A stretch of DNA of 64,000 nucleotides from Apirhabdus apintestini (GCA_033977085.1 CP138906.1:3410001-3474000), one strand, 5' to 3'. Shown: positions 34,693-45,900, counted from the stretch's first letter. The notes: generated from the sequence alone by a model not told the origin. Numbers and translations: made by a program.

Positions 34693-35485
34693 CTAACCAC
34701 CTACCTGCACGGACAGCATGCTCAGCGAACCCATTTCTATGCCTTCCACCGGCAATGTCACCGGCTCGGTACCCTCCCACGCTCCCAGCGTGTACAGCAG
34801 CGGCAGGAAATGTTCAGGTGTTGGGCACGCCAGCGCACCGCCTTCAGCGAGAAGATAGTTTGCCAGCGGATGTTGCCCCGCAGCGCCGCGCCAGCGCAAG
34901 TTATCCTTCACAAAATCATTAAATGCCTGCGCCCACGGATAAACCCGTAGCGGATCGCTCCAACTCGCCAGTTGCAGATTGTGCACCACATTACCGCTGG
35001 CAACAATTAAGACGCCCTCATCGCGCAGCACAGCCAGTTTGCGGCCAAGCTCCAGGTGCCCGCTGACAGGCAAAGTACCGTCAATACTTAACTGTACCAC
35101 CGGGATATCCGCCTGCGGATACATAGCCAGTAACAGGCTCCAGCTTCCGTGATCGAGCCCCCAATCATCATCCAAAACCACCGGAGTCTGCGGCGCCAGC
35201 AGCTCGCTAATACGGCGGGCCAGCCGCGGGGAACCCGGCGCCGGATACACAGTTTCATGCAGTGCCCGTGGGAAACCGTGAAAATCATGGACAGTCGGCG
35301 GCTGCACCATTGCGGTAACGCGGGTGCCGCGCGTATACCAGTGAGCCGAAATAGCTAAAATCGCCTGCGGCCTGGGAGCTGTTCTCCAGGCGCCGCCACG
35401 TCTGAGTATATCGGTTATTCTCAAGGACATTCATCGGGCTGCCGTGCCCCGGGAACAGCGCGGGCATACGTCGTAGAGTTGGCAT
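34693..35485 (-). pseudogene. ygiD: 4,5-DOPA dioxygenase extradiol-like YgiD, one frameshift as read
   Basis: YgiD is a LigB-type extradiol ring-cleavage dioxygenase that acts on L-DOPA in vitro in E. coli. The metal-site motifs are present: FPGHGSPMNVLE, ISAHWYTRGTRVTAM, DWGLDHGSWSLL and ASGNVVHNL. The N-terminal 33 codons (start 35485) are separated from the rest by an indel near 35385, in the sequence AACAGCTCCCAGG, which contains both AGCT and CCAGG. Convergent with ygiC, as in E. coli. Confidence 0.84.
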
Positions 35486-35673
35486 ACAAAGATCCGGTAT
35501 CTCGGGGTAATAATGATACCTTATCGCTTATGCCGACTATTTACAGGCGGATAACCGTGACTAAGACTGTCAGTAAATTTGAATGTAAAAAGCCCGTAAA
35601 GCCCACGCGCTAAGCTTCGTTTTTAGATAAATTTCAATTGGTTAAATGATAACCCCTATCAAAGGAGAACGCT

Positions 35674-36444
35674 ATGTCAGCCCCTTTGCTCCTGACACTG
35701 CTGGCGGGCAGCGCCACTTTTATCGGCGCGCTGTTAAGCCTGCCAGGCAAAAAGCCGTCAAATCGCGTGCTCGCTTTTTCTCTCGGCTTTGCCGCTGGCA
35801 TTATGTTACTGATATCACTGATGGAGATGCTGCCCGCCGCTCTGGCAACGCCGTCAATGCCACCGATAGTAGGTTACGGAATGTTTATTATCGGATTGTT
35901 GGGCTATTTCGCGCTGGACCACCTGCTGCCGCACGCTCATCCGCAGGATTTATCCGTCGGCGCCTAGGAGCACAAGCCGCAGCTGCGCCGCACCGCGATG
36001 TTACTCACGCTAGGCATCAGCCTGCATAATTTTCCCGAAGGCATTGCGACTTATGTGACCGCCAGTCAGGATTTAGAATTAGGGTTGGGAATAGCATTAG
36101 CCGTCGCCTTACATAATATTCCTGAAGGCCTTGCCGTAGCCGGGCCTGTCTACGCCGCTACGGGTTCCCGAGGCCGTGCGCTGCTGTGGTCTGGCCTTTC
36201 CGGCTGCGCTGAAATCGCAGGCGGCGTGCTGGCATGGCTGGTGCTGGGCACACTGATTTCTCCAATGGTTATGGCGGCTATTATGGCGGCGGTCGCCGGG
36301 ATTATGGTTGCCCTCTCGGTCGATGAACTTATGCCGTTAGCAAAAGAAATCGATCCGGTGAATAACCCGAGTTATGGAGTGCTGTGCGGAATGGCAACAA
36401 TGGGTCTCAGCCTGACGCTGCTCCAGCTGAGTGATATGGGTTAA
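35674..36444 (+). pseudogene. zupT: zinc transporter ZupT with one in-frame amber codon
   Basis: ZupT is a ZIP-family importer of zinc and other divalent metals. The start at 35674 has AAAGGAG. The frame is continuous to 36444 except for a TAG at 35965 between DLSVGA and EHKPQLRRTAMLL. ZIP metal-site helices are clear: LHNFPEGIATYVTA and LHNIPEGLAVAGPVYAA. The stop lies in GCCTAGGAG, one base from the Dcm site GCCCAGGAG (Gln), so it may be a miscall. Without the stop the protein is 256 residues, the family length. Confidence 0.86.
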
Positions 36445-36522
36445 CGGGAAACTCGGGTGAGCCCACGCTATTTAACATACCTGCAGATACCACTTATGCC
36501 CGATAAGCGATGTTATTCAGAT

Positions 36523-36554
36523 AAAAAGACCCGGCGCTAAAATGCCGGGTATTT
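36523..36554 (-). terminator. ribB terminator
   Basis: On the minus strand: ACCCGGC-attttagc-GCCGGGT followed by CTTTTTAT, downstream of the ribB stop. Confidence 0.7.
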
Positions 36555-36594
36555 AATAAGACGAAGAAACCGCTATAGCGCCAGCGTGTATACC

Positions 36595-37249
36595 TTATCC
36601 GGCTTTACGCGCGTGCGACTGGCGATAAGCGACCAAATCTTCAATAGTAACGACCGCCATATTGTGCTGGCGGGCAAATTCAATACACTCCGGCGCGCGC
36701 GCCATAGTGCCGTCATCATTGGTCAATTCACACAGTACGCCAGCAGGTTTGAAGCCAGCCAGAGTGACTAAATCAATGGTGGCTTCCGTATGGCCGCCGC
36801 GCGTCAGCACGCCGCCGGGCTGCGCACGCAGTGGAAATACGTGCCCGGGCCGGTTCAGATCGGAAGGTTTTGCCTCATCGGCGATCGCCGCGCGAACGGT
36901 GGTTAAGCGATCTGCGGCGGAGACGCCGGTCGTAACGCCGTGCGCTGCTTCAATCGTCACGGTAAAACCGGTACCAAACGCGCTGGTGTTGTTTTCGACC
37001 ATCATCGGCAAATCGAGCTCGTTTACGGCGCTCGTCGGTCAGGCATAAGCAAACAATTCCGCTGCCGTGGCGAATAGTCAGCGCCATTTGCTCCACGGTC
37101 ATTGTCTGAGCCGGGAAGATCATGTCACCTTCGTTTTCACGATCTTCATCGTCAAGCACCATCGCGCCACGGCCTTCGCGTAAAGCGGTCAGCGCATTTT
37201 CAACGCGTTCTTCGGGTGTGCCAAAAGCAGAAAGTAGCGTCTGATTCAT
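36595..37249 (-). pseudogene. ribB: 3,4-dihydroxy-2-butanone 4-phosphate synthase RibB, one frameshift as read
   Basis: RibB converts ribulose 5-phosphate to the four-carbon precursor of riboflavin. The acidic active-site loop LDDEDRENEGDMIFPA and the downstream GHTEATIDLVTLAG are present. A C has been gained before GAGCTC near 37021 (AAACGAGCTC for AAAGAGCTC), so RRK should continue ELDLPMMVENNTSAFG in the neighbouring frame. Repaired length is 217 residues, identical to E. coli. Expression is probably set by the FMN riboswitch upstream. Confidence 0.88.
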
Positions 37250-37359
37250 GGTAAATTAACCTCATTAATAATATGGATTACCAGAATCAGGGCGGTCTTA
37301 GGAGTGCCTGTACAGGCTATAACAAGAACGTGGCAGGGCTTAACGCCCGTCATGACTGT

Positions 37360-37505
37360 TATCCTCTCCCATCCGGACTATTACCGTCGGCCCCGGAATT
37401 TCACCGGATCTGCTGTCCTTCAAAACAGTAGCTTCGAAGCGCTCGCGGGCTTTCAGCCTGTGCTGATTTACCGCCGGTGGGGAATTACGCCCCGCCCTGA
37501 GAATA
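37360..37505 (-). ncRNA. FMN riboswitch (RFN element) upstream of ribB
   Basis: Read on the minus strand the stretch has the conserved RFN blocks in order: TTCTCAGGGCGGGG, AATTCCCCACCGGCGGTAA, AGCCCGCGAGCG, CAGCAGATCCGGTGAAATTCCGGGGCCGACGG split over short conserved words, and AGTCCGGATGGGAGA. It binds FMN and lowers ribB expression when flavin is plentiful. It ends about 110 bases before the ribB start. All conserved blocks appear intact. Confidence 0.92.
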
Positions 37506-37756
37506 AGCATATAAACTATAACGCCAATTATTTTCTCCGGCAACGATGATTCAAACCTGACCTGCCAAAACAGCATAAAATAAGCTTAATAACAGCAGGT
37601 TAACATTCTAAGGCTCTCATGCAGCAGTATTCACCGTTTGATACCGGCCTCTGTTTTCGGGCTTTGGCAGCCCAAGCCTGTACAATTCTGGTTTATCCCC
37701 CGCCCGCCACGCATTACAATTAACGGAATAACCCTTATCGCTTCAGAGAAATTACG

Positions 37757-38027
37757 ATGATTGACCCGAAAAAATCGAACAAATCGCCCGCCAAATCCAC
37801 GAGTCGATGCCGCAGGGGATCCGTGAGCTCGGAGAGGATATGGAGAAAAATTGCGCCAAATTTTACAGGCGCAGCTTGGGCGCCTGGATTTAGTCAGTCG
37901 TGAAGAATTCGATGTACAGACTCAAGTTTTATTGCGCACCCGCGAAAAGCTCACCGCGCTGGAGCAGCGTCTGAACGCGCTGGAAACTCAGACCCAAAGC
38001 CCCGCGCCTGCCTCTGACGATCAGTAA
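37757..38027 (+). pseudogene. ubiK: ubiquinone biosynthesis accessory factor UbiK (YqiC), two A-run frameshifts
   Basis: UbiK is a small coiled-coil, membrane-associated protein of the Ubi complex (formerly YqiC/BMFP family). No single frame shows it. The start at 37757 reads MIDPKK; after one lost A near 37773 it continues IEQIARQIHESMPQGIREL; after another near 37846 it continues LRQILQAQLGRLDLVSREE. It then runs through a coiled coil (REKLTALEQRLNALETQ) to TAA at 38025. Repaired length is about 90 residues, near the E. coli size. It lies between ribB and hldE on the opposite strand to both. Confidence 0.85.
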
Positions 38028-38036
38028 TACGCAATA

Positions 38037-38060
38037 AAGGCGCCTGGCTCCAGGCGCCTT
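38037..38060 (+). terminator. ubiK terminator hairpin
   Basis: AAGGCGCCTGG-ct-CCAGGCGCCTT is a perfect 11-bp stem immediately after ubiK. Confidence 0.65.
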
Positions 38061-38604
38061 AGCATCCCCGGCGCGTTAAGACCGTATTTATCCCAATCAA
38101 TAAAGGCCCGTAGTGGGTAATTAACCGCAGTAAAATTTCGCTGCCTCTATGACTTCGGCTTAATCAGCATCCCAGGCAATCAGCACACTGCCATAACCCG
38201 GCAAAATACCTCGTTGTCAGTCGCGCTGTTTATCCGCCAACACATTCCAGAGGCAAGGCCGACAAATGCGTATCCAATTCATCTGATTTCGCAGCAGTTC
38301 CTGAAATCTGCCAGCATTTTTTACTGATTACGCCAGTTTAAAAGCGCTAAAAAGCATTGTCCGTTATATAAAAATAATACTGAAGCAAACAAAACCCCGC
38401 TAAAACAGCGTCGATTGCGCCGCCGGGTAAACAAGCTCATTACCGCTTTCATAGAAGGCGGCGTTGATTGCGCACCAGGAGGCGTACCAATCCCCTTAAA
38501 AGAAGTTTCCGCCGGTCCTGTAAGTTTTGAATCCCCGCACAATAATCAGGCAGAGCTAAAACCTGTTGATGACCACGCCCACAGAGCGTGGTGCAGTAAA
38601 TAAT
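38061..38604. other. gene-poor stretch
   Basis: No recognised gene in 544 bases. A 62-codon plus-strand frame (38415-38603, MRRRVNKLITAFIEGG) has no homologue known to me and no clear ribosome site. A hairpin GACCACGC...GCGTGGTGC lies at 38572-38594. Confidence 0.4.
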
Positions 38605-39300
38605 CCACCTGCACAGCAGGCGGCTTTGACACAGCCCCTTAAAGGGGCTTACTGCCCTTCCACACCGGGCTGGATTTGCCGTTCTTCTTCTGCCGGATGG
38701 CCGGCGGCAGCGACCTCTTGAAGCGGTGCGTGAATATGAAAAGACACTGCTGGACGAGTTGAGTTTGCTGCGTGAGGCTGCAAATGCAATTTTCGCGACC
38801 TTGTCCCGGTACCGCACATACCGTCGGATTATTTCTTCGTTTGCCCCCGCCGGGTCCACAAAATATCCTCTTTGCCAGATGGGATTCCCCCTGGTTTGTG
38901 CTTCCTGAGATAAGAATACTTCGCAAACGGCCTAATGGCCGCTCGCCCTTTCACTAATCCCATTAGCTCCGGGACACGCAAACCCGCCGGCGTTCTCACT
39001 ACCAGAGGAACATGAGCAATCCGTACATTTAACGCCACGGCCGTGCATTTCTTCATGCTGCAGAAAAGGTAAATACCACGGTAAAGCGCTTTACCGGGAT
39101 TGCCGTTGAGGATTTTGTATCCGTGCTTCGGGGTCGATACGGGATGATACTGACAGCGACAGAATACGTGGCAGGCGGATTGCCGTCTGCTCATGCTATT
39201 GACTCCCTGATTTACTGGTAACAAATCGGGGCAGTATTTAGCATGCGCATGCCACGGGCAAAGCCCCACATAAACGAGCGCCGCCTCCCCGGGAGGGGTT
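38605..39300 (-). mobile_element. decayed IS200/IS605-type element
   Basis: A degraded TnpA frame is bracketed by palindromes: CACCTGC-aca-GCAGGCG (38606-38622) and AGCCCCTTAAAGGGGCT (38633-38649) on one side, and a CCTCCCCGGGAGG stem near 39280 on the other. IS200 elements have such subterminal hairpins instead of inverted repeats. Exact ends are not defined. Confidence 0.5.
38639..39194 (-). pseudogene. tnpA: IS200-like Y1 transposase TnpA, degenerate
   Basis: The translation from 39194 (SACHVFCRCQYHPVSTPKHGYKIL) matches the opening of IS200-type TnpA. VRTPAGLRVPELMGLVKGRAA is the conserved middle. In another frame VDPAGANEEIIRRYVRYRDK carries the helix with the catalytic Tyr. At least two frameshifts occur. 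The usual His-hydrophobic-His motif is degraded (IAHVPLVV). Such enzymes move single-stranded DNA. Confidence 0.6.
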
Positions 39301-39309
39301 TAATATTGA

Positions 39310-39338
39310 CAAAAAACCGGCCCCAAAGACCGGTTTTC
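39310..39338 (-). terminator. hldE terminator
   Basis: On the minus strand: AAAACCGGT-ctttgg-GGCCGGTTTTTTG, a rho-independent terminator 27 bases after the hldE stop. Confidence 0.85.
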
Positions 39339-39364
39339 TACAATTCAGGCATTGCCAAAGGCGA

Positions 39365-40795
39365 CTACAGTTTATCACCCTGAATTTTATTAATAATAAG
39401 AGTGGTAGAACAGCCGTCCTCAAAATTAAGGACTTTCACTTCGCCGCCGTTATCCCACACCTCTTTGCTACCGGCGATATCTTCAGGCTTATAATCGCCG
39501 CCTTTTACCAGCAAATCAGGTAGGATCTGCGCAATCAAACGCTGCGGCGTATCCTCTTCAAACGGCACCACCCAGTCAACGGACTCCAGCGCGCTGAGCA
39601 CTATCATACGCTGGTCCTGCGGGTTAACCGGGCGCGTATCGCCTTTCAGACGGCGGGTAGATGCATCGCTGTTAACGGCGACAATCAGGCGGTCGCCAAG
39701 CTTACGCGCGTTTGCCAAATATGAGACGTGTCCGGCGTGCAAAATATCAAACACGCCGTTGGTCATCACAATTTTCTCACCGCGCTGACGCGCTGCGGCA
39801 ACGGCCTGCTGCAACCCGGCTTCGCTCATGACCCCGAACCCTGTTTCCGAACGACCGCGCACCGCATTTTCGAGTTCTACCGGCGTGACCGTAGAGGTGC
39901 CAAGCTTACCAACCACTACACCAGCAGCGACGTTGGCGAAGTAACATGCTTCTTCCAGCGTATTTCCGGCGGCCAGCGTCGCCGCCAGAACGCCAATGAC
40001 CGTATCGCCCGCGCCGGTAACATCATAAACCTCCTGCGCCAGCGTAGGCAGATGAAGCGGCGGTTTTCCGGGCTGTAACAGCGTCATCCCGTGCTCAGAG
40101 CGCGTCACCAGCAGCGCCGCCAGTTCATACGTCGCAATAAGCTGCATCCCGCGCGCTACCAGTTCCTCATCGCTGCGACATTTCCCTACTACCGCCTCAA
40201 ACTCTGACAAATTCGGCGTTAGCAGCGTCGCACCGCGATAGTGTTCAAAATCAGCGCCCTTCGGATCGATTAAAACCGGGACTCCCGCCGCGCGGGCCAG
40301 TGCAATCATTTGCTGAACGCTGGCCAGCGCGCCTTTAGCGTAATCAGACAGCACCAGCGCGCCTACGTGCGGCAGCGCTTGGCTAATGCGCTCATGTAAC
40401 GGCTGTGGATCGACGCCGTCAAACCCTTCTTCAAAGTCGAGGCGAATAAGCTGCTGATTGCGCGAGAGCACGCGCAGTTTCGTGATTGTGGGGTGTGTCG
40501 GTACGGCAACAAAGTCACACTTAACGCTGACATCGCTCAGCGCCTGGCCCAGCGCCCGCGCCGCATCATCGATACCGGTCAGCCCGGCAAGGCGGGACTC
40601 CGCGCCCAGCGAAGCGATATTCATCGCCACATTCGCCGCACCGCCGGGGCGCTCTTCCACCGTATCGACTTTTACTACCGGCACCGGCGCCTCAGGGGAG
40701 ATGCGATTTGTAGGACCGTACCAATAACGATCCAGCATCACATCGCCCACGACCATGACGCCTGCGCGCCCAAATTCTGGCAGCGTTACTTTCAT
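39365..40795 (-). CDS. hldE: bifunctional heptose kinase/adenylyltransferase HldE
   Basis: HldE makes ADP-heptose for the LPS core: the N-terminal PfkB-type kinase phosphorylates heptose 7-phosphate at C1 and the C-terminal domain adds AMP. Intact, 476 residues (E. coli 477). Kinase motifs GGAANVAMNIASLG and DVTGAGDTVIGVLA; nucleotidyltransferase motif TNGVFDILHAGHVSYL. The start at 40795 (MKVTLPEFGRAG) matches the family; the in-frame ATG eight codons earlier is not needed. It follows glnE by 66 bases. Confidence 0.95.
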   Translation of the reverse strand: MKVTLPEFGRAGVMVVGDVMLDRYWYGPTNRISPEAPVPVVKVDTVEERPGGAANVAMNIASLGAESRLAGLTGIDDAARALGQALSDVSVKCDFVAVPTHPTITKLRVLSRNQQLIRLDFEEGFDGVDPQPLHERISQALPHVGALVLSDYAKGALASVQQMIALARAAGVPVLIDPKGADFEHYRGATLLTPNLSEFEAVVGKCRSDEELVARGMQLIATYELAALLVTRSEHGMTLLQPGKPPLHLPTLAQEVYDVTGAGDTVIGVLAATLAAGNTLEEACYFANVAAGVVVGKLGTSTVTPVELENAVRGRSETGFGVMSEAGLQQAVAAARQRGEKIVMTNGVFDILHAGHVSYLANARKLGDRLIVAVNSDASTRRLKGDTRPVNPQDQRMIVLSALESVDWVVPFEEDTPQRLIAQILPDLLVKGGDYKPEDIAGSKEVWDNGGEVKVLNFEDGCSTTLIINKIQGDKL

Positions 40796-40861
40796 TCCTG
40801 ACTCTCCGGGGAGTAACAAAATCTGTGCGCGATAATACCATATTTAGGGATAGCCGCACGG

Positions 40862-43700
40862 CTACGGCGCGTCAATCCACGAATGCCAGCTCTCAATCAC
40901 TTGCGCACGCTCGGTGCTAAATGCCGGTTCGGCAATACGACCGGGGAGCGCCTGCAGCGCCAGACGGTGTAATTCATTGCGCAGCGTTACATATGCCTGG
41001 TTAGCGCCATTGCTTCGCTTTGCGACATCAGGCAATTTTGCGCCAGCAGTTCGAAAATGCGCACATTATCGGACCAGCGCGTTAACGCCGGCGCGCGGTT
41101 TGCAAAACGCAGCACCAGATATTGCGCAATAAACTCAATATCCGTTATCCCACCCGCATCAGCTTTAATATCAAATAGCCCGGGTTGACGCGTGGCGAGG
41201 TGAGCGCGCATTTTTTCCCGCATCTCACGCACCTCAGCGCAAAGCGAAGTCTCGTCACGGCGCTGCGTCAGTATCGTATGGCGCACGCTATCAAAAGCCT
41301 GCCTGAGCGCCGGAGATCCATACACTACGCGAGCGCGCACCAGCGCCTGATGTTCCCAGGTCCACGCGTCGTTACGCTGATAATCGGCAAATGCCTGCAC
41401 CGGCGTTACCAGTAAACCCGCCGCGCCGGACGGGCGTAAACGCGCATCGACTTCATACAAAATGCCTGAGGTCGTGCGCGTGCTAAACAAGTGCATGACG
41501 CGCTGAGCCAGCCGTAAATAAAACTGCCGCCCGTCAATCACGCGCGGCCCGTCCGTCATCGCATCTGCGGGGCAATCGTGCAAAAGACCAAATCTAAATC
41601 CGAACCGTAGCCTAGCTCCCAGCCACCCAGCTTGCCATAACCCACTACGGCGAACCCTTCGCCTTGCTCCTCATTCAGGTGTTCAGGGCGCCCGTAGCGC
41701 GCCACCATTTGCTGCCACGCCGTGCGTACCACCGCATCAATCATGGTTTCCGCCAGCCAGGTAAGCCTGTCACTGACCTGCATTATCGGCAGGGTGCCGG
41801 CAATATCCGCAGCGGCAATGCGCAGCATTTGCCCCTGTTTGAACTGGCGCAGCGCCTCTAGCTGCTGCTCTTCGTCGTCATCGGGTACCCGGAGTAAATA
41901 TTGCCGCAATTCATCGCGATAAGCGTCGACGGCCGTCGCATGATAAAGCGTATTAGAATCAAGCAGCTCATCCAGCAATAACGGATAGCGCGCCAGTTGA
42001 TCCGCCACCATTGGCGACGCGGCGCACAGCCGAATCAGATGCTGCAGTGTGCCGGGATATTCGGTTAACAATTCAAGGTATGTGGTTCGCGATACGATGC
42101 CTGTCAGTAAAGGAGTAATCCGCGCCAGCAGGACCGCCGCATCCTCGCGCGCGCAGACTTCGCTGAGTAAATGCGGCATCAGCCGATCGAGCACCAGGCG
42201 CCCGCGCGGCCCGACGGTCCGCCGGTCGAGATCGCGGCGAAAATCCTCTATTCGCGCCAGTACATGCTGGCACGCTTCGGGCGTTAAATGCGCCAGCACG
42301 CCGAATTCGTCATTACCGTTGGCGCTATCCAGCCATAGCGCTCGCCCAATCTCATTGAGCGCCTCATCGCCTCCACCCGGTTGATCTTCTTCGCCAATAA
42401 GCGCATTGAAAATGCGCCGCACGCGCGCCATATGCGTATGCAGGCAAGCCTGAAGCGCGGGCCAGTCGTCTTGTTGCATAGCCCAGGCCAGCCGCGCGCG
42501 ATCCAGCGGATCTTCCGGTAGCGTTTGGGTTTGTTCATCGCGAATACTTTGTAGCAGGTTCTCAAGGCGACGTAAGAATAAGTAGGCTTCACGCAGGGCG
42601 CAGGTTTCTTCTTCGCTTAATAGATGAAGCGCTTGCAGCGCCTCCAGAGTCGGCAATAGCGCCCGCTGCTGTAACTGCGGCTCACGCCCGCCGCGTATCA
42701 ACTGGAAAACCTGTACGATAAACTCAATTTCCCGGATCCCACCGGCGCCAAGCTTAATATTATCCGTCAGGCCGCGTCGCCGACCTCCCGGGCTATCATA
42801 CCCTTCATGTTACGCAGCGACTGAATAACGCTGAAATCGATATACCGGCGGAAAACGAAGGGCCGCAATAAGGTATGCAGCGCCGGACGCCAAAGTTCTG
42901 CATCTGCCCCCAGCAGGCGCGCTTTCACCATCGCATAACGCTCCCAGTCGCGCCCCTGCTCCTGATAGTACTCTTCCAGCGCCGCAAAACTTAGCGCCAG
43001 CGGCCCACTGTCGCCGAACGGCCTTAATCGCATATCCACACGATAAACGAAACCGTCCTGCGTGGGTTGGCTCAGTACTTTAATTAACCGCTGCCCCAGG
43101 CGAGTAAAAAATTGCGCATTATCCAGTTCGCGACGCCCACCGCGCGTTACACCGTGTTCCGGCCACGCAAAAATCAAATCGATATCAGAAGAAAAATTCG
43201 GCTCTTCACCGCCGAGCTTCCCCATCCCTAGAATCAGGAGCGGCTGGGGTTTCCCGCTGGCGTCACAGGGCGTCCCCCATTCACGGCTGCAGGCTTCCCA
43301 TAGCCAGTCTCGGGCGGCGATTATGAGCGTTTCGGCCAGAACGCTAAGCTGTTTTAACGTCTGCTGTGTCGATGCCTGGTTTAGCGTCTGGCTCCACGCA
43401 ATGCGCGTCATAATACGGCGGCGAAAACGGCGCAGCGTATGCATAAGCGCAGTTTCCTCATGCACATTCTCCAGCTTCACAGGTCAGCCAGTGAGCATAA
43501 TCTCGCCACTCATCCGCCGTGGGCGCGGAGCGCAGCAGGTCTTCAAGGTAGCCCGGCTCACGCAGCGCTTCATTACTGAAGAATTCGCTGAAACACAGCA
43601 CCGACCGCGCATCAGAAGAGAGCATTTCTGGCGCTATCGTAGGTGCCAGGCGCGCCGCTACGCTTTGCCAGTGCTGCCGTAACGCCGGGGAAAGCTGCAT
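40862..43700 (-). pseudogene. glnE: glutamine synthetase adenylyltransferase GlnE, frameshifted as read
   Basis: GlnE adds and removes AMP on glutamine synthetase in response to PII. It has two nucleotidyltransferase domains. The N-terminal (deadenylylating) core reads GKLGGEEPNFSSDIDLIF, where GGGEL is expected. The C-terminal core reads GYGKLGGWELGYGSDLDLVF. Indels lie near 43483 (GAAGCTGG), 42780, 41582 (T run) and 40998 (ACCAGG). Repaired, the protein ends ESWHSWIDAP at 40862 and is about 945 residues, like E. coli. It lies between ygiF and hldE on the same strand. Confidence 0.87.
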
Positions 43701-43725
43701 ATAAGCGTCCTTAATAAGGGGGAAA

Positions 43726-45019
43726 TTAGCGCCCGCTATGACGCCAGAACGGCGCTTCTTTTATCGCCAGTTTGCGCAATTTTTCATAGTCCGCTGCGCG
43801 CTGCGCCGCCACGGCACCCTCCAGCGCCTGCCAGTTCGCAATCCATACGGCGCTGTGCGCGGGGGATATACGCCCGCCAGAATCTGCGCCATATCCACCG
43901 CGCGTTGTAAGCGCGGCAACTGCGCCGGATAGTCGGACGGCGGCGCGTGAAATGTTTTTTCAGTTCCGCGCTGATACGCCCTAACTGAGTGTCGGCAAAA
44001 CGCTTCAGTGAACCCTGTAGCTGCTTTTTCGCTGCTTCGTCAAGATACGGGCGCCAGCCGCAGGTCACCATGAAGTCAGTGAGTGCTAACTTAGGTGCAT
44101 TTGCCGTCGCGCTCCAGAGGACGCTCTGCTCCCGCGCAGGGGATATCAACTGCTGCTCATAGTCGGCAAGCTGCTCACGTAAGTGGGTGCTCGCTTTTCT
44201 TGGAATTACCGCACCGAAAAGCGCCAGCGCGTGCTGTAACCGCTTGATTGCGAGATACACTTCACTGGCGGCATCGGCTACGCCGCGCGCCCATGGCTCT
44301 TCATGATACTGCCAGTGCGATAGCGCGCTTTCCAGCGCCACGACCAACCCCTGCTCCAGCGTTGCGCCGGCAGGCATGTTCTCAGCGGAAAATGCTTTTA
44401 CTTCACCCACGGCGCGCGCCTGGGCCAGCGCATAGCCGCGCGCGGCTTTGCTTAGGCCGCCCTGACGAATACCGTCGCGCAATATATAGCGCTCGGTGAA
44501 TTTCAGTAACGCGGATACATCGCCGTCCAGTAGCTCCAGTTCCAGCTCACATAGCGGTTCGCTGCGCGCGTCTGCATCGACGCTCCCATTGTCCAGAGCA
44601 ATCTCCATGTGGGCCTGCTCGAAAGTGACCACCCACGTCTCGCGCGTGAAATCTGTGCGAAATAGCGGCTTAACCGCCTGCTCCAGCCGGGCGGCATCAA
44701 GGCCCGCCGGCCACATGTCGGCAGGGAAGCGCGCAAGTTCCGGCACCGGATGCTCAACCGGGACGTTGTATTCCGGGCGCTGATGCAATCCACCAAGGGT
44801 TTTACCCGCGGTTTTCATCGTCATTTCAAAGCGCCCGTCCACCCCGCGCACGCGCAGTCCCATATCATGGCGACGCAGCAATAAATCCGGCGTTTCGTAG
44901 TAGATATTCACGAGTTTTCGGCCAGACTGGCGCTCATTAGACAGCGCATTCAAGTCTTCACGCAGTGACGTAATAACTTCGGGTCTGACGATGAATTTGA
45001 TTTCGATTTCTTGTGTCAT
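43726..45019 (-). pseudogene. ygiF: inorganic triphosphatase YgiF (CYTH-CHAD), two frameshifts
   Basis: YgiF hydrolyses tripolyphosphate. The CYTH signature EIEIKF opens the protein at 45019, followed by tunnel residues (HDMGLRVRG, EMTMKTAG, CELELELLDG). A CHAD helical domain follows, rich in conserved His and Arg (RKASTHLREQLADYEQQL). Breaks near 43950 and 43885 shift the last part; the true end reads WIANWQALEGAVAAQRAADYEKL to WRHSGR with its stop at 43726. Repaired length is about 431 residues (E. coli 433). Divergent from ygiM. Confidence 0.84.
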
Positions 45020-45271
45020 AGCTTTGTTTGTATATCGTTTTGTCAGAGTCTGATAAAATTTCTGGCGAACTAACGCGGTAAATATGTGTCAGTAAATAAT
45101 ATTTTGCGCCAAATTGCCACGCTGTGACGATTTGACGGGCGTAAAACCTGAACCAGTGGCTACGGCGAGCGGCGGGATTACCAGGATGATTCTCATTCAG
45201 GTTTTATCAGCCCCTCGTCAGACTGAGTCCACTATGACTGTTCCACGCTTTATGACAATAACGACGATCTA

Positions 45272-45887
45272 ATGCAGAAATTACGCCTGATTACCTTTAT
45301 TTTACTCTCTCTCGGCGCCGGGGCCGTGGCCCACGCGGAAGAGAACCGTTATGTTTCAGACGATTTAACTACCTGGGTACGCAGCGGCCCTGGAGATAAT
45401 TACCGTCTGGTCGGCACCATCAATGCAGGTGAAAAAGTAACGCTTCTGCAAAGCAGCGGTAAATACGGCCAGATCCGTGATAATAGCGGCCGGACGGCCT
45501 GGGTAATGCTGGATGAACTGCGTAACACGCCCAGCCTGCACGTGCGCGTACCGGATTTGGAAAACCAGGTAAAAACGTTAACCGATAAACTGAATAATAT
45601 TGACGGCACCTGGAATCAGAAAACGGCCGAAATGCAGAAAAAGGTCGCTGAAAGCGACAGTGTGATCAACGGCCTGAAAGCTGAAAATCAACAGCTTAAA
45701 AATCGAGCTCGTGGTGGCGCAGAAAAAGGTTAATGCAGCAAACCTACAGCTTAATGACAAACAGCGCACCATTATTATGCAATGGTTTATGTACGGCGGC
45801 GGCGTTGCAGGCGTGGGCCTGCTATTGGGTCTGTTGTTACCGCACATGATCCCCAGCCGCAAGCGCAAAGACCGCTGGATGAACTAA
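45272..45887 (+). pseudogene. ygiM: SH3-domain membrane protein YgiM, one frameshift as read
   Basis: YgiM has a signal sequence (LRLITFILLSLGAGAVAHAEE), a bacterial SH3 domain (VRSGPGDNYRLVGTINAGEKV), a coiled coil (DLENQVKTLTDKLNNIDG) and a C-terminal membrane segment (WFMYGGGVAGVGLLLGLLLP) with a basic tail. Its function is unclear. A C has been gained before GAGCTC at about 45709, so the predicted frame stops at 45733; the correct one continues ELVVAQKKVNAANLQLN to 45887. Repaired length is about 205 residues (E. coli 206). cca follows. Confidence 0.86.
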
Positions 45888-45900
45888 CCCCTTTCTCAAT

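Noticed and set aside
38415..38603. 62-codon gene between ubiK and the IS200 remnant
   Set aside because: No ribosome site and no recognised similarity.
43062..43682. 206-codon plus-strand frame opposite glnE
   Set aside because: Antisense to a recognised domain of glnE with no ribosome site; GC-rich third positions create such frames.
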